Assembly (NCBI GenBank): GCA_937873175.1
Contig: CALMVT010000476.1
Span: 1 to 53,580 of the forward strand
DNA length: 53,580 bases
Reading direction: 5' to 3'
DNA from: an uncultured Acetobacteraceae bacterium
Lineage (GTDB): Bacteria > Pseudomonadota > Alphaproteobacteria > Acetobacterales > Acetobacteraceae
A program made the translations under genes and the position numbers. Below, in pieces: positions 1 to 8,844 of this stretch; positions within the stretch are counted from its first letter, which is position 1, and each line of letters starts with the position of its first letter. A model generated the notes under the pieces. That model was not told the DNA's origin, searched no databases, and was given only the letters and a program-made list of their open reading frames with translations.

Positions 1-618
1 GGCCGGGACAGCGCGGCGTTCCTGCCGCCGCCGGCCGATGGCGGCCTCGGCGCGACGGCGGCGTTTCAGGCCTTGGAGGCCAACCCGGGCGATCTTGCCG
101 GGGCGCAGGGCCGGGCGCTTGGCGCCGTCGCGCAATGGCGGCAGGGGGGCGGCGACCCGCAGGCGGTGCTGGCCGCGGCGCCGGCCAACGGGTCCTTGCC
201 GCCGTTGCCGGCTTCCACGGGGTTTGCCGTGCTCGACCGCAACGGCAACAGCGTCGCCTGCGCGGTCACGATGAACAACCTGTTCGGCACCGGGCGGATC
301 GCGCCGGGCACCGGCATCCTGCTTGCGGCCTCGCCACGGGCGGCGACGCCGCCTTTGCTTTCGGCGGCCATCGCCTGGAACACCAACGTTCGCGGTTTCC
401 GCGCCGCCGTCACCGGGTCCGGGCAGGAAGGCGCGGCCTTGGCGGTCGCCGCGGGCCTGACGAATGCTTTGCGATCCACCGTCCCCATGCCGGCCCCGGT
501 GCCGGATCCTGGCCGCGCCAACGCCATCGCCTGCGCGCGCTACCTGCCGGGCGACGAGGCCACCTGCAGCTCGGCGGTCGATCCGCGTAGCACCGGCCTT
601 GCGGTCGGGAGCAACTGA
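1..618 (+). CDS. Gamma-glutamyltransferase-like protein, C-terminal part (5' end outside window)
   Basis: The frame is open from base 1 to the TGA at 616-618, so only about the last 205 residues are present and the true start lies upstream. The piece resembles the small subunit of gamma-glutamyltranspeptidases, Ntn hydrolases that cleave glutathione and transfer the glutamyl group. It has a segment reading STGFAVLDRNGNSVA, matching the 'T-T-H-x-x-V-x-D-x-x-G-N' start of the mature beta chain in the family, followed by FGTGRIAPGTGILL, matching the family's FGSG...PGTGILLN region. The tail after about residue 130 is less typical and ends with a Cys-containing stretch. The next gene starts one base after this stop, so the two are probably co-transcribed. 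Family assignment is fairly secure; substrate is unknown. Confidence 0.7.
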   Translation, partial: GRDSAAFLPPPADGGLGATAAFQALEANPGDLAGAQGRALGAVAQWRQGGGDPQAVLAAAPANGSLPPLPASTGFAVLDRNGNSVACAVTMNNLFGTGRIAPGTGILLAASPRAATPPLLSAAIAWNTNVRGFRAAVTGSGQEGAALAVAAGLTNALRSTVPMPAPVPDPGRANAIACARYLPGDEATCSSAVDPRSTGLAVGSN

Positions 619-619
619 C

Positions 620-1780
620 GTGGCGTTGAAGATCGGTCGGGGGGCGCACGCGCCGGGGTTCCTGGTGATGGACGTGATCGCCGCCGCCAACGCCCGGCAG
701 GCGGCCTTGGCGCCCTCCGATCCGCGGGTCATCCGCATGGAGGTCGGCCAGCCCGGCACCGGCGCGCCCGCCGGCGCCCTCGCTGCAGCCGCGGCGGCGC
801 TGCGCGGCGCCGACCCGTTGGGCTACACGGAGGCGCTGGGCCGGCCTTCGCTGCGTGCCCGGATCGCGGCGCATTACCGGGATTGGTATGGCGCAGCGGT
901 GCCGACCCGCCGCATCGCCGTGACGATGGGCGCTAGCGCCGCGTTCCCGCTGGCCTTCCTTGCGGCCTTTGACCCTGGGGACCGCGTGGCGTTGGCGGCG
1001 CCGTTCTATCCGCCCTACGTCAACATCCTGACCGCGCTCGGCTTGCAGCCCGTGATTGTCGAGGCCGGGCCGGCAACGCGCTACCAGCCGACCGTTGCCT
1101 TGCTGGACCGGCTGGACCCGGCGCCGGACGGCTTGATCGTCGCCAGCCCCTGCAACCCTGCCGGCACGATGCTGGCGCCCGACGAACTGGCCGCCATCGC
1201 CGCCTGGTGCGATGCCCGCGGCGTGCGCCTGATCTCCGACGAGATCTACCACGGGCTGCATTACGGCCGTCCCATCGCGACGGCGGCGGCGCTCAGCCCG
1301 CATGCGGTGGTGATCAACAGCTTTTCCAAATATTTCAGCATGACCGGCTGGCGGGTCGGCTGGATGGCATTGCCGGAGGACCTGATGCGGCCGGTTGAGT
1401 GCCTGGCGCAGAACCTGTTCATCTCGGCGCCGCACATTTGCCAGGTGGCGGCGGAGGCGGCGTTCGACTGCACGGCCGAGCTGGATGCCAACGTGGCCCG
1501 CTACCGCCGGGTGCGCGACCATCTGCTCAAGGCTTTGCCGTGCGCCGGGTTCCCGGACATCGCGGCACCGGATGGAGCGTTCTACATCTATGCCGACGTT
1601 GGCGCACGGACCAACGACAGCGTAGCCTTTTGCGCGCGAATGATGACCGAGGCCGGCGTTGCCGCAAGCCCCGGCGTGGATTTCGACCGGACTCGCGGCA
1701 CCCGGACACTGCGGTTCAGCTACTGCGGTCCGGAAGCCGACATGATCGAGGCCGCCGACCGGCTGACCCGCTTCCGATAG
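620..1780 (+). CDS. Class I/II PLP-dependent aminotransferase
   Basis: A 386-residue fold-type I aminotransferase. The PLP-binding Lys is K237 in the motif NSFSKYFSMTGWRVGW, and the Asp-x-x-Tyr of the cofactor pocket is seen in ISDEIYHGL. The N-terminal PFLVMDV-like stretch followed by MEVGQPG is typical of aspartate/aromatic-type transaminases. I chose the GTG at 620 because GGGAG lies 7 bases upstream inside the end of the previous gene and the extra N-terminal residues match the family length. An ATG at 668 is an alternative but would remove conserved residues. The reaction is transfer of an amino group between an amino acid and a 2-oxo acid; the substrate cannot be read from the sequence. 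It sits directly behind a gamma-glutamyltransferase-like gene. Confidence 0.85.
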   Translation: MALKIGRGAHAPGFLVMDVIAAANARQAALAPSDPRVIRMEVGQPGTGAPAGALAAAAAALRGADPLGYTEALGRPSLRARIAAHYRDWYGAAVPTRRIAVTMGASAAFPLAFLAAFDPGDRVALAAPFYPPYVNILTALGLQPVIVEAGPATRYQPTVALLDRLDPAPDGLIVASPCNPAGTMLAPDELAAIAAWCDARGVRLISDEIYHGLHYGRPIATAAALSPHAVVINSFSKYFSMTGWRVGWMALPEDLMRPVECLAQNLFISAPHICQVAAEAAFDCTAELDANVARYRRVRDHLLKALPCAGFPDIAAPDGAFYIYADVGARTNDSVAFCARMMTEAGVAASPGVDFDRTRGTRTLRFSYCGPEADMIEAADRLTRFR

Positions 1781-1790
1781 CGCGCCAGCG

Positions 1791-1813
1791 GCGGGGCGCC
1801 ATTCGCGCCCCGC
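1791..1813. terminator. Shared stem-loop between convergent genes
   Basis: A perfect 9-bp stem (GCGGGGCGC at 1791-1799, GCGCCCCGC at 1805-1813) with a 5-base loop lies in the 52-base gap between the aminotransferase stop and the rne stop. The genes converge here, so the hairpin could end transcription from both sides. There is no strong T run on either strand. Confidence 0.5.
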
Positions 1814-1832
1814 TTCGGCCCAGCCTGCTTGT

Positions 1833-4800
1833 TCAGCGCCGCCACCAGCCACGCCGCTTTTCCCCGGGCGACGCGCTGCCGTCGATCAGCGTCGGGACGA
1901 TCAGCGGCCCGCCGACCGGCTCCGGCTCGGCCTCAGTCGCCGCGATGGGTTCAACCGCCGGCGGCACCGTGATCGGGGCTGCATCGGGCAGTTTGTCCCC
2001 AGGTGCCGATGCGGCGGTGTCGATGGCCGGGTCAGGCTCCTCGAGAGACACGGTTTCAGGGGCCATCGCAATCGGCTCGGCGATGACCGGCTCCGGCTCC
2101 GTTGGACCAACTTCCGTTGCAGGAAACGGAGCTGCGGGTTCGGACGAACGCCGCGCCGCCCCGGTGGCGGCGAGGGCGCGTTCCTGCTCGGCTTGCTCGA
2201 TGGCGTCGAAGATGTCGAAGGCGGTGCTGCCGCCGAACGGATTGGCCGGGGTCGGTCCGACGTAGGCGGGCGCCACGCGCTCAGCGAGGCCAGAGTCCGC
2301 CTGGGCCGGCTCCGCGGCCACGGGGGCCGCTTGGGCCTCATCCGGGTCGCGCCGGCGCCGGCGTCCCCCGCGGCGACCGCGCCGTTTGTTGCGTTCGGCC
2401 TCGTCCCCGGCGGTTTCGGGAGCCTCGGATGCTGTTGCCTCGGCAGCTTCGGACGCCGGCGCTTCAGCAGCCTCGGGCGCCGAGGGTTCGGCAGTCCCGA
2501 ACGACGGCGCCGTCGCTATGTCCGCCGCGGGCATGCCATCCTCGGGCAGTGCCTCCGAGACCTGCGCCGTGAGTTCCTCAAGCGGATGGTCGATCACGAT
2601 GTCGGACGGCGACGCGGTGGCCCCGTTCGGTTCGTCGGGCGTTTCGGTCACAGAACCCGCGCCGGCGGCCGCATTGTCCGCTCCATCCTCCCGCCGGCCG
2701 CCGCGCCGGCGCCGGCGGCGACGCCTGCTGCGCTGCTCGCCTTCCTCGGCTGTTTCGCCGGGACGGGGCGCGTCGTCCTCGTCCCCATCGTCCCCGGCAG
2801 CCGCATCGGCTCCGCGCTCCGCCACTTCCTCGTCGGGGTCCTCAAACGGTTCCGGCGGGGCGAGCTGCGAAATCGGCGTGGGCAGTTCCGACACGGTTTG
2901 CGCTCGCAGGCGCTCGATCCGCATCGTCGGCGGCAACAGCGTCTCATCCGCCGCAAACGAAACATGCATGTCGTAGCGGGCCTCGATCTCCGCGAGCCGC
3001 ACCCGCTTGTGGTTCAGCACATACAGCGCGATCGGCCCGGCCACGTGCACAACTATCTCGGCCGCGCGGCGCTTCGCGCCCTCCTCCTCGATGCCGCGCA
3101 GCACATGCAGCGCGGCGCTTTCGGTGCTGCGCACCTGGCCAGTCCCGGCGCAATGCGGGCACATGACCAGGCTGGTTTCGGCGAGCGACGGGCGCAAACG
3201 CTGCCGGCTCATCTCCATCAGGCCGAAGTGACTGATGGAGCCGACCTGGATGCGCGCCCGGTCGTTCTTGAGCGCGTCCTTGAGCCGCCGCTCCACCGCG
3301 GCGATGTTGCGCCGGTTCTCCATGTCGATGAAGTCGATCACGATCAGCCCGGCCAGGTCGCGCAGCCGAAGCTGGCGCGCCGCCTCCTCCGCCGCTTCCA
3401 TGTTGGTCTTGAGCGCGGTTTCCTCGATGCCCCGCTCCCGCGTGCTGCGGCCTGAGTTCACGTCGATGGCGACCAAGGCCTCGGTCTGGTTGATCACCAG
3501 GTAGCCGCCGGAGCGGAGCTGCACGGTGGGCGACAGCATGGCGTCGAGCTGTGCTTCGACCTGCGCCTTGACGAATAGCGGCTGCGGGTCCCGCCACAAC
3601 TGCACCTTGCGGGCGTGGGTCGGCATCAGCATGCGCATGAAGTCGCGCGCCGCCCGCCAGCCCTGCTCGCCGTCCACCAGGATGTCGTCGACATCGCGGG
3701 AGTACACGTCGCGGATGGCGCGCTTGATGAGGTTCGCTTCCTCGTAGATCAGCGCGGGCGCGACCGATTTCATCGTCAAGTCGCGGATCTGGTCCCATTG
3801 GTTGAGCAGGTACTCGCAATCCCGGATGATCTCGGGCTTCGGCCGGTTGGCGCCGGCGGTGCGGACGATCAGGCCCATGCCGCGCGGCAGGTCAAGCTCG
3901 GCGGTGACTTCCTTCAATCGGCGACGGTCGGCGGCGGAGGTGATCTTGCGCGAGATGCCACCGCCCCGGGGCGAGTTCGGCATCAGCACGGAGAACCGCC
4001 CGGCAAGCGAGATGTAGGTGGTCAGCGCCGCACCCTTTGTGCCGCGCTCTTCCTTCACGACCTGGACCAGCAGGATCTGCCGGCGGCGGATCACCTCTTG
4101 GATCTTGTAGTTGCGCAGGAAACGCGGGGTGGCCCGCTGCTCGCGCGGCTCCTCGGTTTCGCCGCCGATCGACTCTGGCGGCGGCTCGGCCGCTTCGAAA
4201 CCCGTTTCGATGGGCTGATCGGATGCAGCGCCGTTGGGAAGGGGGACTGCAGGCTCCGCGTCCAGCGCGGCCTCGCCATTCATCGACGGCTCCGGCATGG
4301 GCGCCGGGTCCGTGTCGGCTTCCGCCAAAGTCTCCGGCGCCATGTCGGCACCGACTTCCTCAGAAAGCTCCGCGACCGCCGTCTCGGGCGCCGGATCCGG
4401 AAACAGCGTCTCCGCCTCGTGCGGGGCGACAAGGATATCCTGGCTGACCGCAGCCGCCTGTGCGACCTGATCCTCGCGCGGCAGCGCTTCTTCGGCCAAT
4501 TCCGGATCGGCCTGAGCGGCGTAGGAGGCTTCCACGGCTGCATCCACCGCGTCCGCCGACGCGACCATATCGGGGATGTCGATCACGCCGGACACCTGGA
4601 CCACGTCGGGGGCGGTTGGCCGGGCCGCCAGGGCTGCGTCGCGGGCGGCAGCGCGGTCTTCGGCGTCCTCGTCTTCGCGCGCTTCCGCTTCCTGCATCTC
4701 CAGCAAACGCTGCCGGTCGGCGACGGGAATTTGGTAATAGTCTGGGTGGATCTCGCCAAAGGCCAGGAAGCCGTGCCGGCCACCCCCATACTCGATAAAG

Positions 4801-4970
4801 GCCGCTTGCAAGCTCGGCTCGACGCGGACGACCTTGGCGAGGTAGATGTTGCCCTTGAGCTGCTGCTTGGTGGATGTCTCGACGTCGAAGTCTTCGAGGC
4901 GGTTACCTTCCAGCACCACCACGCGGGTTTCTTCGGTGTGGGTGCTGTCGATCAGCATGCGTTTCGTCAT
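1833..4970 (-). CDS. rne: Ribonuclease E/G
   Basis: A 1045-residue single-strand endoribonuclease that starts mRNA decay and matures rRNA and tRNA. The N-terminal S1 domain begins near residue 35 (NIYLAKVVRVEPSLQAAFIEY) but is interrupted by an acidic Ala/Glu/Pro-rich insertion at about 85-283 and resumes at FLRNYKIQEVI. The catalytic Mg-binding Asp residues are D503 (AIDVNSGRST) and D546 (VIDFIDM), and the zinc-link is CPHC at 604-607. After about residue 690 the protein is low-complexity, with two Arg-rich blocks that probably bind RNA and an acidic/Pro scaffold; it ends in GWWRR. Alphaproteobacterial RNase E proteins commonly have both the S1 insertion and a disordered tail. ATG start; a long leader lies upstream, where RNase E autoregulation would be expected from other bacteria. 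Confidence 0.96.
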   Translation of the reverse strand: MTKRMLIDSTHTEETRVVVLEGNRLEDFDVETSTKQQLKGNIYLAKVVRVEPSLQAAFIEYGGGRHGFLAFGEIHPDYYQIPVADRQRLLEMQEAEAREDEDAEDRAAARDAALAARPTAPDVVQVSGVIDIPDMVASADAVDAAVEASYAAQADPELAEEALPREDQVAQAAAVSQDILVAPHEAETLFPDPAPETAVAELSEEVGADMAPETLAEADTDPAPMPEPSMNGEAALDAEPAVPLPNGAASDQPIETGFEAAEPPPESIGGETEEPREQRATPRFLRNYKIQEVIRRRQILLVQVVKEERGTKGAALTTYISLAGRFSVLMPNSPRGGGISRKITSAADRRRLKEVTAELDLPRGMGLIVRTAGANRPKPEIIRDCEYLLNQWDQIRDLTMKSVAPALIYEEANLIKRAIRDVYSRDVDDILVDGEQGWRAARDFMRMLMPTHARKVQLWRDPQPLFVKAQVEAQLDAMLSPTVQLRSGGYLVINQTEALVAIDVNSGRSTRERGIEETALKTNMEAAEEAARQLRLRDLAGLIVIDFIDMENRRNIAAVERRLKDALKNDRARIQVGSISHFGLMEMSRQRLRPSLAETSLVMCPHCAGTGQVRSTESAALHVLRGIEEEGAKRRAAEIVVHVAGPIALYVLNHKRVRLAEIEARYDMHVSFAADETLLPPTMRIERLRAQTVSELPTPISQLAPPEPFEDPDEEVAERGADAAAGDDGDEDDAPRPGETAEEGEQRSRRRRRRRRGGRREDGADNAAAGAGSVTETPDEPNGATASPSDIVIDHPLEELTAQVSEALPEDGMPAADIATAPSFGTAEPSAPEAAEAPASEAAEATASEAPETAGDEAERNKRRGRRGGRRRRRDPDEAQAAPVAAEPAQADSGLAERVAPAYVGPTPANPFGGSTAFDIFDAIEQAEQERALAATGAARRSSEPAAPFPATEVGPTEPEPVIAEPIAMAPETVSLEEPDPAIDTAASAPGDKLPDAAPITVPPAVEPIAATEAEPEPVGGPLIVPTLIDGSASPGEKRRGWWRR

Positions 4971-5463
4971 CGTGTGTTGAACTCCGGTGCGCCGGGGGCA
5001 CGCGCGTGCTGGGCACGGCGCGGCGGCGGCAGAAGGGGGGAAACGGGGTTCCGCTCCGGCCGAGGGCAGGCTGCGACGTGTTCAGTCCGGATGTTGGGTG
5101 GACGGGCACGGCGATCAGCATCGGCTTCCTGGCGAGCGGGCCAGCGCTGCCACGGATCGGCGGCGCTGCCCTGGTGAGGCATCAGCCCTCCTCCATGTAC
5201 CCGGTGCCTCAAGGCGAGGGGCCTGCTGGACGGACCCGGCGCGCGAAATCGCGCGGCGCGGGCGACGGTGCGATGGGGCAAGATCGCTACTCAGGATTGC
5301 AGCCGGGTCCATTCGGATCGGGCCGCAAGCAGGCTGTCTCGCCGGTGTCACATCGTCGGAGCGTTACGAACATGGCGCAATCCGGTTGTGTCTGCAAGGC
5401 TGCTCAACCGGGCGGCCATAAGAAGCGCGTGTGGACTGTCAAGCTCCTGTGATACTTAGCCCC
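4971..5463. other. Noncoding region between rne and the amidase (rne leader)
   Basis: These 493 bases between two divergent genes hold no convincing coding sequence; open frames here have no family resemblance. The minus strand would carry the rne 5' untranslated region. A weak sigma70-like pair on the minus strand (TTGCAG at 5397-5392, 17-base spacer, CATGTT at 5374-5369) would give a leader of roughly 390 bases. A 12-base perfect palindrome, GCACGCGCGTGC, occupies 4998-5009, close to the rne start, inside a very GC-rich stretch likely to fold. No clear promoter for the amidase was identified; GATACT at 5451-5456 is a possible -10 element but lacks a good -35. Confidence 0.45.
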
Positions 5464-6273
5464 ATGGCTCAAGCCTGCATCCTGTCCCGCCGAGCCTTGC
5501 TCGCCGCCATGGCGGCCCTGTCCGGCGGCTCCAGCCTTGCTGCCGCGCGCACGCCGCAGCGCCCGGCGCGCGTTGCGCCGCGCTTGCCGCTCGTCGTTCT
5601 GGACCCTGGACATGGCGGCAAGGACCCCGGTGCGATCGGCGTGTCCGGCACCTACGAGAAGCACGTGGCGTTCGCCGCCGCACTGGAGCTGAAGCGGCAG
5701 CTTGAGCGGTCAGGCCGATGCCAGGTGGCGTTGACGCGCAGCCGCGACGCCTTCATCCCGTTGCGCGACCGCGTCGGGTTCGCGCAAAGCCGGGGCGCCG
5801 CGCTATTCATGTCGCTGCATGCGGATGCGCTGGCCGATCCGCGGGTGCGCGGCGCCAGCGTTTACACCTTGTCCGACACCGCGTCCGACGCGCAGACCGA
5901 GGCGCTTGCCCGGCGGGAGAACAGCGCCGACCGCTTCGGCGGCCCGAACTTCCGGGACGTGCCGCCCGCCATCGCCAATATCCTGGGCAGCCTGGTGCGC
6001 CAGGAAACAAGGGCCGGCTCGGCACGGATGGCCCGCCGCCTCGTCGGTGCATTGCAGCCGGAGATCGGCATGCTTCCGCACCCGGCGCGTCAGGCCAAGT
6101 TCATGGTGCTGCGCGCGGCGGACATCCCGAGCGTGCTGGTCGAGATGGGCTTCATGTCGAATCTGCAGGACGAAGCCGCTTTGCGCCGTTCGGACCATCG
6201 CGTGCGCGTGGCGGCGGCGCTACAATGCGCCGTGGACGCCTTTTTGAGCAGCAGTGCGCGGGTCAGCGGCTGA
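5464..6273 (+). CDS. N-acetylmuramoyl-L-alanine amidase (Amidase_3), Tat-type signal
   Basis: A 269-residue zinc amidase that cuts the bond between N-acetylmuramate and L-alanine in peptidoglycan during cell separation. The N-terminus has SRRALLAAMAAL, a twin-arginine motif followed by a hydrophobic stretch and an Ala-rich cleavage region, so export through Tat is likely. The catalytic domain shows the first zinc ligand in LDPGHGGKDPGAIG, the second in the glutamate after EKHV, the third in MSLHADA, and the catalytic Glu in VLVEMGFMSN. I chose the ATG at 5464 over an upstream frame extension because it gives a clean signal peptide. It lacks a separate AMIN domain, so it is a short amidase. 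PBP1A follows after 15 bases, which fits a shared cell-wall transcription unit. Confidence 0.93.
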   Translation: MAQACILSRRALLAAMAALSGGSSLAAARTPQRPARVAPRLPLVVLDPGHGGKDPGAIGVSGTYEKHVAFAAALELKRQLERSGRCQVALTRSRDAFIPLRDRVGFAQSRGAALFMSLHADALADPRVRGASVYTLSDTASDAQTEALARRENSADRFGGPNFRDVPPAIANILGSLVRQETRAGSARMARRLVGALQPEIGMLPHPARQAKFMVLRAADIPSVLVEMGFMSNLQDEAALRRSDHRVRVAAALQCAVDAFLSSSARVSG

Positions 6274-6288
6274 AACAGAGGTAGGTTA

Positions 6289-8817
6289 ATGGACGGTCAT
6301 AATGAGGGCGGCCGGGCGCCAGTGTCGGGTAGTCCGGAGGTAAAGCCAAGGCGCCCGCGGTTCCGCTGGCTGCGCCGGGTGGCTGCCGGGCTGTTCGCTG
6401 TCGGGGTTTTGACGGCACTCGTCGGCGGCCTGTTCGCTTGGCAGACCTACGAACGCTACGCCGCCGACCTGCCGACGCTCGACGGGCTGCGCCATTACCA
6501 GCCGCGCGTCATGAGCCGGGTTTATGCTGGGGATAGCCGCCTCATCGCCGAATTTGCCACCGAGCGCCGCATCTTTGTGCCGATCAGCGCCATCCCGGAC
6601 GTGGTGAAGCAGGCCTTCCTGTCCGCCGAGGACCAGAAGTTCTGGAGCCATCGCGGCGTTGATCCCGTGGCAATTGCCCGCGCCGGCTGGATGGACCTAA
6701 TGCAGTACGGCCAGGGACGACGGCCCATTGGCGCCTCGACCATCACGCAGCAGGTCGCCAAGAACATGCTGCTGGGCAACGAGGTCTCGATAGCCCGCAA
6801 GATCAAGGAGCTGATCCTCGCGGTCCGCATCGATCAGTCGATGAGCAAGGAGCACGTGCTTGAGCTTTACCTGAACGAGATCTATCTCGGCTTGCAGACC
6901 TATGGCGTCGCCGCAGCCGCGCAGGGATATTTCAACAAGGGCCTTGATGAGCTGACCTTGCCGGAGGCCGCATTCCTCGCAGCGCTGCCCAAGGCGCCTA
7001 ACAATTACAACCCGTTCCGTTTTGCCGACGCCGCCAAGGCCCGGCGCGACTGGGTCATCGACCGCATGGCGGAGGACCGCGCGATCACGCCCGTCCAGGC
7101 CAGCGACGCCAAGGCCTCGCCGATCCGCCCCGCCGCGTTCCGTCGGCCGGAGACCGTCGCCGGCGCCGATTGGTTCGGCGAAGAGGTGCGCCGGCAACTG
7201 GTTGACCGCTTCGGCGCCGACGCGACGACGCAGGGCGGCTACGTGGTCCGCACTAGCCTTGATCCCGCCTTGCAGTCCGCAGCGGACCGGGCATTGCGCC
7301 GCGGCCTGCTGGCCTACGACCGCGCCCGCGGCGGCTGGCGCGGCGCCGTCGCGCATCTGGAAAGTGGGGCTGGCACCAGATCCGGCTGGAACTACCGCTT
7401 GGCGGCGCTGCCGCATCCGCCGGGCATGCTGCCGGAATGGACGCTGGCGGTGGTGCTGGAGGCCACGAACGACGAGGCGAAGCTCGGCTGGCTCGACCGC
7501 GGCTCCGGCAGCGCCATGCATGTGTCCCCCATGCTGCTGTCCGATCTCGCATGGGCACGCCCGGTGCAGGCCCAGGGGTTGGGGCCGGTGCCGCGCCGCA
7601 TGGGCGACGTGCTGCAGGTCGGCGATGTCGTCATGGCGGAACTAACGTCGGCCAGCGCCGCGCAGGGCCGCACCCCGAGCCGGCCGGAGCGTCTGCAACT
7701 GCGCCAGGTCCCGGCCGTGCAGGGCGCGCTGGTATCGCTCGATCCTGTGACCGGCCGCGTTCTGGCCATGTCCGGCGGTTGGAGCTTCGAGGCCAGCCAG
7801 TTCAACCGCGCGACCCAGGCGCAGCGGCAGCCCGGCAGCTCGTTCAAGCCGTTTGTTTACCTGGCGGCGTTGGAAATGGGCTTGTCGCCGAGCCAGCGCA
7901 TCCTGGATGCGCCTTACGTGCAGAACCTGGGCGCGGCCGGGCAGTGGCGGCCCAACAATTACGGCCTGACCTTCAACGGCCCGACGCCGATGCGCGTGGC
8001 CTTGGAGCGGTCGCTGAACCTCGTCACCGTACGCCTGGCGGAGCGGGTGGGCATGGAAACTGTGGCGCAAACGGCGGTCGCTTTCCATGTCGTGGACGGC
8101 ATGCCGCGGGTGCTGCCGGCATCGCTCGGCGCGGTGGAAACCACGGTGCTGCGCCAGGCTGCTGCCTATGCCGGGCTGGCGATGGGCGGCCGGGAAATCT
8201 TCCCGTCGATGGTGGACACCGTGCAAGACCGGGACGGCAAGGTCATCTGGCGGGCTGGCGGCCTGGAATGCCGTGGCTGCGGCGACGCCGGCAAGGCCCC
8301 GGCTATTTCCGACCTGCGCAAGCAGGTGGCCGACCCGGCGAGCACGTTCCAGTTGGTGACGATGATGCAGGGCGTCGTGTCGCGCGGGAGCGGCGTCGCG
8401 GCAGGCGCCGGGCTGAACCGGGCGATTGCCGGCAAAACCGGGACCAGCCAGGATTTCAACGACGCATGGTTCGTGGGCTTCACGCCCGACCTGGTCACCG
8501 CGGTCTGGGTGGGCTTCGACGACAACACCAGCCTCGGCGACAAGGAAACCGGCGGCGCCATCTCCGCCCCGATCTGGCACGACTACATGGCGGCGGCGCT
8601 CAAAACCCGGCCCTCGCTCGCGTTCCGGGCGCCGGACGGGGTGAGGATGGCGGCGTGGGACAGCGGCAGCGGCCGGGTGACCGATGCGTGGAAGCCCGGC
8701 CAGGAGCCTGGCGGGTCGCAGGGCACGGTCGGCGGCGGCGAAAGCTCCAGCGGCGGGGTGGCGGTCAGCGAAGGCCCGGGCCTTGGCATCGACAGCGGCG
8801 TGGGCGGACTGTATTAG
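6289..8817 (+). CDS. mrcA: Penicillin-binding protein 1A, bifunctional glycosyltransferase/transpeptidase
   Basis: An 842-residue class A PBP that polymerises lipid II into glycan strands and cross-links the peptides in the periplasm. A short cytoplasmic tail is followed by one membrane anchor (about residues 30-52). The GT51 domain has its catalytic Glu at E114 in SAEDQKFWSHRG, then GASTITQQVAKN and the ELYLNEIYLG block. The transpeptidase domain carries the active-site S517 in SSFK, then SLN in ERSLNLVTVR, and KTGT at 716-719. The C-terminal tail is Gly/Ser-rich and probably flexible. ATG start 15 bases after the amidase; prfB starts 27 bases after its stop. The order amidase-PBP1A-prfB is widespread in Alphaproteobacteria. 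Confidence 0.96.
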   Translation: MDGHNEGGRAPVSGSPEVKPRRPRFRWLRRVAAGLFAVGVLTALVGGLFAWQTYERYAADLPTLDGLRHYQPRVMSRVYAGDSRLIAEFATERRIFVPISAIPDVVKQAFLSAEDQKFWSHRGVDPVAIARAGWMDLMQYGQGRRPIGASTITQQVAKNMLLGNEVSIARKIKELILAVRIDQSMSKEHVLELYLNEIYLGLQTYGVAAAAQGYFNKGLDELTLPEAAFLAALPKAPNNYNPFRFADAAKARRDWVIDRMAEDRAITPVQASDAKASPIRPAAFRRPETVAGADWFGEEVRRQLVDRFGADATTQGGYVVRTSLDPALQSAADRALRRGLLAYDRARGGWRGAVAHLESGAGTRSGWNYRLAALPHPPGMLPEWTLAVVLEATNDEAKLGWLDRGSGSAMHVSPMLLSDLAWARPVQAQGLGPVPRRMGDVLQVGDVVMAELTSASAAQGRTPSRPERLQLRQVPAVQGALVSLDPVTGRVLAMSGGWSFEASQFNRATQAQRQPGSSFKPFVYLAALEMGLSPSQRILDAPYVQNLGAAGQWRPNNYGLTFNGPTPMRVALERSLNLVTVRLAERVGMETVAQTAVAFHVVDGMPRVLPASLGAVETTVLRQAAAYAGLAMGGREIFPSMVDTVQDRDGKVIWRAGGLECRGCGDAGKAPAISDLRKQVADPASTFQLVTMMQGVVSRGSGVAAGAGLNRAIAGKTGTSQDFNDAWFVGFTPDLVTAVWVGFDDNTSLGDKETGGAISAPIWHDYMAAALKTRPSLAFRAPDGVRMAAWDSGSGRVTDAWKPGQEPGGSQGTVGGGESSSGGVAVSEGPGLGIDSGVGGLY

Positions 8818-8844
8818 CGGCGGTCCCGCAATAGGCAACAGGCG

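Noticed and set aside
2300-2760. Long opposite-strand open frames across the 3' half of rne
   Set aside because: They mirror the low-complexity Ala/Glu/Arg tail of RNase E and have no independent support.
4874-5452. Several long open frames over the rne leader on both strands
   Set aside because: Arg/Gly/Ala-rich translations with no domain; typical shadows of GC-rich noncoding sequence.
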